Assembly: GCA_937902945.1 (NCBI GenBank)
Contig: CALEMD010000066.1
Coordinates: 1 to 8,549, forward strand
Origin: an uncultured Erysipelotrichaceae bacterium
GTDB lineage: Bacteria > Bacillota_I > Bacilli_A > Erysipelotrichales > Erysipelotrichaceae
Length of the DNA: 8,549 bases
Direction of reading: 5' to 3'
The position numbers were made by a program, and so were the translations under genes. Under the pieces are notes generated by a model, which was not told the DNA's origin, did not search any database, and was given only the letters and a program-made list of their open reading frames with translations. Each line of letters starts with the position of its first letter. Within the stretch, counting starts at the first letter, position 1. Shown piece by piece: positions 1-6,132 of this stretch.

Positions 1-76
1 GGTTTGATTATATATGCGTACCATTTTCTTTTCCAGCCAGCCAGAAAAGAAAATGGTACGCATATATAATCAAACC
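1..76. repeat. Perfect inverted repeat (32-bp arms) at the window edge
   Basis: Bases 1-32 and 45-76 are exact reverse complements, separated by a 12-base spacer, CCAGCCAGCCAG. The repeat starts at base 1, so it could be longer outside the window. On the minus strand the right arm encodes part of the DUF6056-like protein (WFDYICVPFSF), the spacer encodes LAGW, and the left arm is the same DNA turned back on itself. In the intact paralogue at 6133-7926 the equivalent AGW continues as TNENT, so here the protein homology is lost exactly where the fold-back begins. This fits a chimeric fold-back at a contig end better than a functional hairpin, but a real inversion breakpoint cannot be excluded. 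As RNA it would form a very stable stem, yet it has no terminator-like T-tract. Confidence 0.95.
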
Positions 77-576
77 ATTGAATTGATTTTCCTTTCAGAA
101 ACCGAACAAAAGGCAGAATAGCAATCAATATGATCATACTTGTCCACAAGTAATTTGCCGAACCCGTATTCCATAGAACAGTATCTTCAAATGCTGGATT
201 CAAGTAATACATAGCAGCTAATGCAAGTGCAAAGAAAACAGAATTCCTTTTATCGGCCGCTATATAGACGATGAGATACGCAATGACAAAATAAGTGAGC
301 GCTGTAGCTAAAGAACTCCATGGTTTTCCAATCAAGAACCCTATTTGCAAAATTGTATGAGCAACAGTTCAAATAATGCTGTATCTGATAATAAACAATA
401 TCTGATATTGAAGAAAGAGGAACATCGGACATCCAGCACTGCATATAATCAAAATCATCTGTTCGATATGCACCCGTATTGATTGCAGCAAACAATGAAA
501 TAAATGATACCGCTAAGAATACTGCAAGTATCGTATTTTGAGTTTTCCTAGACATCTGAAATGGTTTGATTTTCAT
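1..576 (-). pseudogene. DUF6056-like polytopic membrane protein, frameshifted and truncated at the window edge
   Basis: The start is ATG at 576-574, preceded by the Shine-Dalgarno GAGGAAAGC. The first frame gives about 70 sensible residues: a basic N-terminus, one membrane segment (about 15-33), then TDDFDY (39-44) and SISDIVYYQIQHYLN. After about position 366 the sense frame shifts: the old frame gives unrelated residues and stops at 250-252, while another frame reads TVAHTILQIGFLIGKPW, then EDTVLWNTGSANYLWTS, then VPFSFLAGW near 33-44. These blocks match the intact paralogue at 6133-7926 (SVAHIIARCFL, TCLWETGSCNYLWTT, FGIAAGW). The paralogue has WTGR just before SVAH; here that motif is missing, consistent with a 14-nt deletion. 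The left end then folds back on itself. The family name is from memory. It may be a decayed gene, a phase-off allele or a sequencing error. Confidence 0.8.
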
Positions 577-594
577 GCTTTCCTCACGGAAAGC
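577..594. repeat. 7-bp-arm palindrome covering the ribosome binding site of the left gene
   Basis: GCTTTCC, a TCAC spacer, then GGAAAGC, directly upstream of the ATG at 576. Read on the minus strand, the proximal arm carries the Shine-Dalgarno GAGGAAAGC. A transcript from the -10 box at 600-595 would start near 588, inside the palindrome, so the RNA would hold only part of the hairpin. It is therefore more plausible as a DNA site at the transcription start than as an RNA structure. It may also be chance. Confidence 0.4.
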
Positions 595-603
595 ATTATA
601 GCA
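595..603 (-). promoter_or_regulatory. Extended -10 promoter (TGCTATAAT) for the left DUF6056-like gene
   Basis: Read on the minus strand this is TGCTATAAT, a perfect extended -10 element (TGnTATAAT). The predicted start of transcription is near 588, giving a leader of about 12 bases that contains only the Shine-Dalgarno site before ATG 576. No good -35 hexamer is seen 16-18 bases upstream, which is acceptable for an extended -10 promoter. It lies in the divergent gap facing the GT-C gene. Confidence 0.6.
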
Positions 604-691
604 TGTTTATAAAGTGCTTAACGATGCAGAAAAACTCAGTTTTTTGCAACAGCAAATTGCAATATCAAAGCGTCAAAAGTCCAAAACCATA

Positions 692-697
692 TATAAT
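692..697 (+). promoter_or_regulatory. Possible -10 box (TATAAT) immediately before the GT-C gene
   Basis: TATAAT at 692-697 ends six bases before the ATG at 704. If used, transcription would begin on or next to the start codon and give a leaderless mRNA, which would explain why no Shine-Dalgarno site is seen. No convincing -35 hexamer is present at 669-674 and there is no TGn extension, so the call is weak. Confidence 0.3.
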
Positions 698-703
698 ACA
701 GAC

Positions 704-2329
704 ATGAACAGTCAACAGTCGAATAACGTAAAACAGAATGTCTTGCGCATCTGCATCAGTTTCATTCTGATACTTGTTTTTGCAGTTCTATCCTATTGCC
801 TATGTGCAGCATTTCTATCCAGTGCCAATATGGAATATACAATGGATGAAGCGACCTTCTTTACAGCTGATTCACCTATTAGAAATCTGATATTCTTAAT
901 ACTTCTTATTGGTATTCTCTTTCTTTTAGATAAGGTGTGCACAAAACTGAAACCAGTCATTTTGTTCTGGATTTCGGCTATCATTCTTGCCGGTCTGTTT
1001 CTTTACTTAATACAGGATGTCAATCTTACGCCAACCTGGGATGCTCTAAGAACCTTCCAAGCGGCTGAGCAATTCATAGATGGAAACTATGATTCTCTTT
1101 TGCCTGGCGGCTATATAGCACATTATCCATTTCAAATACCGATGATGCTGTATAACTGCCTGTTAATCCTTGTATTTGGTGATACTTATATTGCTTCGCA
1201 ATGGATTAACGTTCTATATTTTGTGGGATGCTATTACTGTCTATTCAGACTGACCGCAATCTATAGCCATGATAATGCAAGAGCACAGCGCATCTGCATT
1301 CTTCTATCTGCTGCATTTCTTCCTTTAGGTATGTATACCATGTTTATTTATTCCAATATGCCTGCCCTATTCTTCATGCTGGCCGGAATTCTGCAAGGCA
1401 GTAAATATCTGCAGACCTCTTCAATCAGGCACCTTGTCTGTGCCTATTCTTTGCTTTGCATTTCTTCGCTGTTTAAAGGAACCTCATATATTGCTATTAT
1501 TGCTTTGACTATAGCAGTCATTTTCAAAATGATTCAGGAATTCCATCTGAAAACAGTGTTGATCACTGTTCTCTCTGTGTTTATTCTAATAAATGTTCCT
1601 CAAGCGATCAGCTTATCTGTTGAGAAGCTGGATCCTAGATTCAATTTTGAAGATAGTCTCTATGTTGAATATGCCTTGGAAATGGGCTGCAAGCGCAGTT
1701 TGCGAGGTGCTGGGTGGCATGATGGATGGATGGAAACATATCTCGACGAATACAGTGATTCTTATGAAGAAAAGGAATATGAAGCTCGTCGGATCATTCA
1801 TGACAATTATGCAAAACTGTTTTCTTCAGCAGATAATGCCGTTGCATTTTACAGAGATAAATTGAATTCCATGTGGACTTCACCTGATTTTCAAGGCTAT
1901 TGGACTATACAGGCAAATAAAAACGACACAAGAGGACTTGGCGACAGTGCTAGACAATCGTATGGATGGATTGAATACGATACCGCAAATGATTCTTACA
2001 GCAATTTCACTGAGAGTTATATGAATGGTTCCCTAAATCGAGTCATTCGGGGATTCCTTAACGCAGAACAGAATCTGGTTTATCTGTTCAGTTTGATCTT
2101 TCTTCTATCGCAATTCAGAAGAAAAGAGTTTACTGCAGACAGACTATTGCTGCCATTGACATTTCTTGGTGGTTTTCTGTTCCTCGCAATCTGGGAGGCT
2201 AAAGCACAGTATTCGATTCTATTCTATGTTCTGCTGTTCCCTTGTGCAGCAATTGGGCTTGATTATTTCTATCATTTTATTGAACAGACGCTAGGCAAGC
2301 GTTGGTTGAAAAGACATACAGATTCTTGA
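704..2329 (+). CDS. GT-C-type polytopic membrane glycosyltransferase (GT39-like)
   Basis: A 541-residue integral membrane protein, probably transferring a lipid-linked sugar to an acceptor outside the membrane. Residue numbers are from ATG 704. A short polar N-terminus leads into TM1 (about 12-40), then the loop YTMDEATFF (45-53), and TM2 and TM3 (about 60-104). The conserved-looking TPTWDALRTFQ (109-119) and YIAHYPFQIPMMLY (137-150) precede several more membrane segments. A large polar extracytoplasmic region follows with RGAGWHDGW and FYRDKLNSMW, patterns I associate with Firmicutes GT39-like proteins, then final membrane helices and a basic tail. The frame is open from GTG 614, which would add 30 residues, but neither start has a Shine-Dalgarno site; ATG 704 places the start a normal distance before TM1. 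It is followed after 45 bases by the GtrB-like gene, suggesting paired function. The donor sugar and acceptor are unknown. Confidence 0.75.
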   Translation: MNSQQSNNVKQNVLRICISFILILVFAVLSYCLCAAFLSSANMEYTMDEATFFTADSPIRNLIFLILLIGILFLLDKVCTKLKPVILFWISAIILAGLFLYLIQDVNLTPTWDALRTFQAAEQFIDGNYDSLLPGGYIAHYPFQIPMMLYNCLLILVFGDTYIASQWINVLYFVGCYYCLFRLTAIYSHDNARAQRICILLSAAFLPLGMYTMFIYSNMPALFFMLAGILQGSKYLQTSSIRHLVCAYSLLCISSLFKGTSYIAIIALTIAVIFKMIQEFHLKTVLITVLSVFILINVPQAISLSVEKLDPRFNFEDSLYVEYALEMGCKRSLRGAGWHDGWMETYLDEYSDSYEEKEYEARRIIHDNYAKLFSSADNAVAFYRDKLNSMWTSPDFQGYWTIQANKNDTRGLGDSARQSYGWIEYDTANDSYSNFTESYMNGSLNRVIRGFLNAEQNLVYLFSLIFLLSQFRRKEFTADRLLLPLTFLGGFLFLAIWEAKAQYSILFYVLLFPCAAIGLDYFYHFIEQTLGKRWLKRHTDS

Positions 2330-2337
2330 TTTTTGCG

Positions 2338-2343
2338 TATAAT
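2338..2343 (+). promoter_or_regulatory. Possible internal -10 box (TATAAT) before the GtrB-like gene
   Basis: TATAAT follows TTGCG in the 45-base gap after the GT-C stop codon. The TG is two bases, not one, upstream of the hexamer, and no -35 is seen at normal spacing. It might give the GtrB-like gene extra transcription independent of the upstream gene. Confidence 0.25.
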
Positions 2344-2374
2344 AAAGAAGAATTCATACAGAAAGGATTTAACC

Positions 2375-3316
2375 ATGAGATATTCATTCGTTATTCCATG
2401 CTACAACTCAGAGAAATCCATTGGAGCAGTAGTAAAGGAAATTCAGGATAAAATGCTGGTCATGAAAGAAGATGATTATGAAATCATTCTTGTGAATGAC
2501 CATTCCGCTGATCATACTCAAGACGTTATTTTCAAATTGGCTGATCAAATGAACATACGAGCCATATCACTGGCTAAGAACGCTGGACAGGATTCAGCTG
2601 TATTGGCAGGATTCAGAGCATGCAGCGGTGATTATGTCATTGAATTGGATGATGATGGTCAAACCCCGGCTAATGAAGTTGACCGACTGATCAACAAACT
2701 GAATGAAGGATATGATGTTGTCATAGCTCACTACCCAAATAAGAAGCACTCTGGTTTCCGCAACTGGGGGTCACGCATCAATGATCATATGGAAGTCACT
2801 CTGCTGAATAAACCGAAAGACTTGTATATTGGTTCCTACTTTGTTGCTAGACGCTTCATTATTGATCAAGTTATTAAATATCCAAACCCATATCCATATA
2901 TCAGAGGTCTCTTGCTTTCTGTAACAGACAATATTGCCAATGTGGACGTGGATCATAGAAGCCGCAAAGAAGGTCACTCACAGTATACAATGAAGAAACT
3001 GTTAAGCCTTTGGTTCAATGGTTTCACTTCCTTCTCTGTAAAACCATTGCGTATTTCAACGTTTATGGGAATCATTGTTGCATTCTTTGGCTTCATCTTT
3101 CTGATCTATACCATTGTTCATAAGCTGCTGCATCCTGAAATCAGTGCCGGTTGGGCTAGTATGATGAGTATGCTGACAGTTATTGGCGGCATGATTCTTT
3201 GCATGCTGGGAATGATCGGCGAGTACATTGGACGCATTTATGTGAGTATGAATCAGCTTCCTCAGTATGTGATCAAAGAAACCAAGAATCTCCATAATCC
3301 TAAGGAAAGGAATTAA
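2375..3316 (+). CDS. GtrB/CsbB/ArnC-like polyprenyl-phosphate glycosyltransferase (GT2)
   Basis: A 313-residue family 2 glycosyltransferase of the DPM1/GtrB class, which transfers a sugar from a nucleotide donor to undecaprenyl phosphate at the cytoplasmic face. Residue numbers are from ATG 2375. The GT-A core shows IPCYNSE (7-13), VNDHSAD (40-46), and the metal-binding acidic cluster LDDDGQTP (91-98). SRKEGHSQYTMKKL (196-209) is the usual acceptor-side signature. Two C-terminal membrane helices follow (about 227-249 and 263-286), then EYIGRIY (283-289), typical of this class. The length is normal. The start at 2375 is chosen over an upstream TTG at 2333 because AAAGGA lies 7 bases before it and the motif-bearing domain begins right after. 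Such enzymes usually work with a flippase and a GT-C transferase; the preceding gene could be that transferase. The sugar cannot be read from the sequence. Confidence 0.93.
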   Translation: MRYSFVIPCYNSEKSIGAVVKEIQDKMLVMKEDDYEIILVNDHSADHTQDVIFKLADQMNIRAISLAKNAGQDSAVLAGFRACSGDYVIELDDDGQTPANEVDRLINKLNEGYDVVIAHYPNKKHSGFRNWGSRINDHMEVTLLNKPKDLYIGSYFVARRFIIDQVIKYPNPYPYIRGLLLSVTDNIANVDVDHRSRKEGHSQYTMKKLLSLWFNGFTSFSVKPLRISTFMGIIVAFFGFIFLIYTIVHKLLHPEISAGWASMMSMLTVIGGMILCMLGMIGEYIGRIYVSMNQLPQYVIKETKNLHNPKERN

Positions 3317-3385
3317 CCTAATCCTTCGGTTTTCTTGCGTTTTGGATATAAAAAACGTACATTTAAGATAGATCGAGGATAGAAT

Positions 3386-4600
3386 ATGCACAAACTTCGT
3401 GATTTCTTTAAACAGGGACAGCCATGGATTATGATTGTTACCTATGGGATCATACTTTGGATGATCTCACAGAACATGAGTCCTTTTTTCCATACAGTTG
3501 AAACATTCTTCAAATATCTTGAACCTTTCTTTCTAGGCATAGCCATTGCCTTTGTTCTGAATATTCCAATGAAGCAATGCCAGAGTCTATTTAGGAAGCA
3601 TACAAAGAATCTAACCCCAAAGAAAGAGAAGATCATTCAGACCATCTCCATTGTCTATGCATTCCTATTGGCATTTGCAGTTATTGGCTTATTCGGCTAT
3701 CTGATTGTACCTCCTCTCATCAATTCCATTAGCAGCTTCATTACCAATATTGTTAACTTCGTAAATGGATTGCTGGCAAATACGGATCAGATATTCACCT
3801 ATCTGCATTTGGATCCTCTTGATTATCAGATTGACAATGCAACAATACAGAACTGGTTTGCGCAGATGGGTCTTGATTGGAAGAATATTCTTACAAATGT
3901 TGGCAACATGCTTACCGCTTCTGGGACATCTGTTCTGGAGAACCTTGGCAAGTTCACTACAACTGCCGGCAACTGGCTGCTGGCTATGATGCTTTCCATC
4001 TATATGCTTTCAAGCAAGACAACACTGATTCGCCAGGCAAAAAAGCTTGTAGCAGCTATCTTCCCTATCGAGATTACGGAAGTCATAATGACAGTCTTCC
4101 ACCGCGCCAACCTGGTATTCACAAAGTTCATATCAGGACAGCTGGTAGAAGCAATGATTATCGGTATACTTGAATACATTGTCATGCTGATATTCCGTAT
4201 CCCATATGCGGTGCTGATTGCCTGCATCGTTACCATCATGGCTCTAGTACCTGTATTTGGTGCAACACTGGCCTGTGTCATTGGCTTTGTACTGGTCTTC
4301 TCAGTCAGTCCTTGGCAGGCAATCCTGTTTATCATCATATACCAGTGCACACAGCAGTTTGAGAATGCGGTTATATATCCTAAGGTTGTAGGCAAGTCAG
4401 TAGGTCTGCCAGGGATATGGACCCTATTATCCATCGTCGTATTCGGCGGTATGTATGGAGTTATGGGAATGCTTGTAGCGGTTCCATTAACTGCCCTTAT
4501 ATACAGCTTCGGCAGTGAACTCATCAATCATTCACTGAAAAAGAAAAACCTGACTATTACTACAGACCAGGTTATTGAAAACAATACTGAGAAGAAATGA
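3386..4600 (+). CDS. AI-2E family transporter (PerM/YtvI-like permease)
   Basis: A 404-residue membrane protein of the AI-2E transporter family (PF01594). Members are annotated as autoinducer-2 exporters, but many have other or unknown substrates, including Na+/H+ exchange. Paired N-terminal helices (about 15-31 and 45-62) are followed by a helix at 86-110, a long amphipathic extracytoplasmic segment (about 112-190), and a block of C-terminal helices from 195. Family signatures are clear: GQLVEA (251-256), VPVFGATLA (288-296), QQFENAVIYPKVVG (323-336), and FGGMYGVMGMLVAVPL (353-368). The length is normal. The start is supported by GAGGA six bases upstream of ATG 3386. It lies 69 bases after the GtrB-like gene and may have its own weak promoter (TTGGAT at 3342-3347, TAAGAT at 3364-3369, 16-base spacer). 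Its stop codon directly abuts the stop of the convergent ketoisomerase gene. No functional tie to the glycan genes is evident beyond location. Confidence 0.93.
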   Translation: MHKLRDFFKQGQPWIMIVTYGIILWMISQNMSPFFHTVETFFKYLEPFFLGIAIAFVLNIPMKQCQSLFRKHTKNLTPKKEKIIQTISIVYAFLLAFAVIGLFGYLIVPPLINSISSFITNIVNFVNGLLANTDQIFTYLHLDPLDYQIDNATIQNWFAQMGLDWKNILTNVGNMLTASGTSVLENLGKFTTTAGNWLLAMMLSIYMLSSKTTLIRQAKKLVAAIFPIEITEVIMTVFHRANLVFTKFISGQLVEAMIIGILEYIVMLIFRIPYAVLIACIVTIMALVPVFGATLACVIGFVLVFSVSPWQAILFIIIYQCTQQFENAVIYPKVVGKSVGLPGIWTLLSIVVFGGMYGVMGMLVAVPLTALIYSFGSELINHSLKKKNLTITTDQVIENNTEKK

Positions 4601-4615
4601 TTACTGTTTCTTCTC
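4589..4615. terminator. Inverted repeat across two abutting stop codons, possible bidirectional terminator
   Basis: GAGAAGAAA (4589-4597) and TTTCTTCTC (4607-4615) are perfect 9-bp arms around a 9-base loop that contains both stop codons: TGA of the permease and, on the other strand, TAA of the ketoisomerase. On the plus strand the stem is followed by TTTTACTTC; on the minus strand by AGTATTGTTTTC. The stem is AT-rich with only partial T-tracts, so it is a weak intrinsic terminator at best, but it is the only candidate between the two convergent units. Because of the symmetry both proteins end in nearly the same residues (TEKK and KEKKQ). Confidence 0.45.
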
Positions 4616-5014
4616 TTTTACTTCTCTTATGAACTCTGCATAATCACGAATATACTCTTTGCCATTGTAGTGTGTATTGGTTAAGCATAATATAACTGAA
4701 TCACTGGAGAAGTCACACATTTCCTTCCAGATCATTTTTGGTATATATACACCCATCCTAGGTTTATCTAGAATTACGCTTTCTTCATGCCCTAGACCAT
4801 CTTTCAATACAATGCGGCTCGAGCCTGCCACATTGATCAATACAAACTCTGACTTTCTATTGGCGTGTTCTCCTCTTACCATAGTTGAATCAGTGCCATA
4901 CATATAGAAGACCCTCTGTATATCAAATGGGATATCCTGATTGCCTTCAATGGCAACCAGATTTCCTCTTTCGTCTCCCAGTTCGTTGAACTGCAGTACT
5001 TTATAGAAACTCAT
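4601..5014 (-). CDS. FdtA/QdtA-like dTDP-4-keto-6-deoxyglucose 3,4-ketoisomerase
   Basis: A 137-residue single cupin domain of the FdtA/WxcM type. Such enzymes isomerise dTDP-4-keto-6-deoxyglucose to the 3-keto sugar, the substrate for 3-amination. The sequence aligns along its whole length with FdtA as I remember it from Aneurinibacillus: ERGNLVAIE (15-23), IQRVFYMYG (32-40), RGEHANRKSEFVLINVAGS (47-65), GVYIPKMIWKEMCDFSSD (88-105) and EYIRDYAEF near the end. The active-site pair HAH (His49 and His51 in Aneurinibacillus FdtA) is HAN here (50-52): the second His is Asn, codon AAT. Whether this marks a subfamily or altered chemistry is unknown. The product could be the galacto (FdtA) or gluco (QdtA) 3-keto sugar; the sequence does not decide. 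Its ATG overlaps the aminotransferase stop by one base (TGATG), with AAAGGAG upstream, so translation is probably coupled. Confidence 0.88.
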   Translation of the reverse strand: MSFYKVLQFNELGDERGNLVAIEGNQDIPFDIQRVFYMYGTDSTMVRGEHANRKSEFVLINVAGSSRIVLKDGLGHEESVILDKPRMGVYIPKMIWKEMCDFSSDSVILCLTNTHYNGKEYIRDYAEFIREVKEKKQ

Positions 5015-6123
5015 CAGTGGATCTCCTTTGGCTGAAATGCATTCAGCTTGTCTATAACAAAGCTCTGTTCTTTTTCTGTTATGCCGTTATAGATAGGCAG
5101 TGAAAGAATCTGTTGGGCATTCTTTTCAGTAATAGGAAAGGATCCCTCTCCATAGCCTAAATATGCGTATGCCTCTGACTGATGCGGCTGTATTGGATAA
5201 TGGATGATGGTTCCTATCTCATAGGACGCAAGGTATTCCATCAGTTCATCTCTATACGTGCAGTGAATAACATACTGGTGCCATGTATTGGTACTGCAGG
5301 GTCTAGTAGCCAAGGGGCGAATACATGGATTGTGGATCTCGTTATTGTATCGATCGGTAATGCGAACTCTTTCATCATTGAAAGCATCAAGATACTGCAG
5401 TTTCACTCTAAGCAAGCCTGCCTGCAGTTCATCCAGTCGGCTGTTAGCCCCTACCATTTTGTTGTGGTAATGCTTCTCACTGCCATAGTTACGGTATGTA
5501 CGAATGTAATCTGCATATTCTTTGTTGTCTGTTACAATCGCCCCAGCGTCGCCAAACGCACCTAACCCCTTGGTTGGGTAGAAACTGAAACAGGATATGT
5601 CTCCAAAGGTTCCGCAGGTCTTTCCATTCCATTTCGTACCGTGGCTTTGAGCGCAGTCCTCTACGACTTTCAGATTATATCTCTTTGCGATATCCATAAT
5701 CTTTGTCATATCACAGCTTTGCCCGTATAGATGTACAGCAAGAATTGCCTTTGTATGATGTGTGATCTTTGATTCAATGGCATCTGCATCAATATTGTCA
5801 TAGATGTCAGGTTCAACAAATACAGGTGCTGCATCATTGATTGTAATGCCCATTACACATGCTATATATGCATTGGCACAGACAATGACTTCATCACCTT
5901 TGCCAATATGCAATGCCTTGAATGCAATCCAGAGAGCATCTAAGCCGCTTGCCAGTCCTACGCAGTATTCAGAGCCAATGTATGCAGAAAACTCATTCTC
6001 AAATGAAGATAACTCATTGCCCATGATGTACCAGCCGCTGCGCAGTACTTCCAATGCCTTTGCCTCATATTCAAATGCGTGTAAGTCATATTGCCTTTTC
6101 AGGTTGTTTGCCAGTATTTTCAT
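5014..6123 (-). CDS. FdtB/QdtB-like dTDP-3-amino-3,6-dideoxyhexose aminotransferase (DegT/DnrJ/EryC1/StrS)
   Basis: A 369-residue PLP-dependent sugar aminotransferase of fold type I. It would aminate C3 of the dTDP-3-keto-6-deoxyhexose made by the adjacent ketoisomerase, probably using glutamate. Visible motifs: SGWYIMGNELSSFENEF (29-45), GLASGLDAL (56-64, cofactor phosphate region), HLYGQSCDM (131-139), VVEDCAQSHG (153-162, with Asp156 expected to contact the PLP pyridine nitrogen), and SFYPTKGLGAFGDAGA (180-195), where Lys185 should form the Schiff base. GANSRLDELQAGLLRVKL follows, the usual dimer-side motif. The length is typical. The start is supported by GGGGAG just before ATG 6123. It lies 9 bases after the DUF6056-like gene and overlaps the ketoisomerase by one base, so the three genes form one operon. 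The pairing with an FdtA-type enzyme argues for a 3-amino rather than a 4-amino sugar. Fuc3N versus Qui3N is unresolved. Confidence 0.92.
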   Translation of the reverse strand: MKILANNLKRQYDLHAFEYEAKALEVLRSGWYIMGNELSSFENEFSAYIGSEYCVGLASGLDALWIAFKALHIGKGDEVIVCANAYIACVMGITINDAAPVFVEPDIYDNIDADAIESKITHHTKAILAVHLYGQSCDMTKIMDIAKRYNLKVVEDCAQSHGTKWNGKTCGTFGDISCFSFYPTKGLGAFGDAGAIVTDNKEYADYIRTYRNYGSEKHYHNKMVGANSRLDELQAGLLRVKLQYLDAFNDERVRITDRYNNEIHNPCIRPLATRPCSTNTWHQYVIHCTYRDELMEYLASYEIGTIIHYPIQPHQSEAYAYLGYGEGSFPITEKNAQQILSLPIYNGITEKEQSFVIDKLNAFQPKEIH

Positions 6124-6132
6124 AACTCTCCC

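Noticed and set aside
33..44. CCAG triplicate as a tandem repeat locus
   Set aside because: Only three copies of a four-base unit, and the coding-strand residues LAGW match the paralogue, so it needs no separate explanation beyond the fold-back centre.
250..576. A stand-alone 108-residue protein from the left gene
   Set aside because: Only the first 70 or so residues resemble the paralogue; the rest is read in the wrong frame after the deletion, while the homologous sequence continues in another frame to about position 33.
2333..2374. TTG start giving 14 extra residues on the GtrB-like protein
   Set aside because: ATG 2375 has a well-spaced AAAGGA site, and the family's first motif (IPCYN) lies right after it.
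3307..3326. Possible terminator hairpin after the GtrB-like gene
   Set aside because: The stem (AAGGAATTA with TAATCCTT) is AT-rich, has a bulge and a 3-base loop, and is followed by an interrupted T-tract; too weak to call.
4000..4527. A 175-codon open frame on the minus strand
   Set aside because: It lies wholly within the AI-2E permease gene, which has clear family motifs; the minus-strand product shows no recognisable domain.
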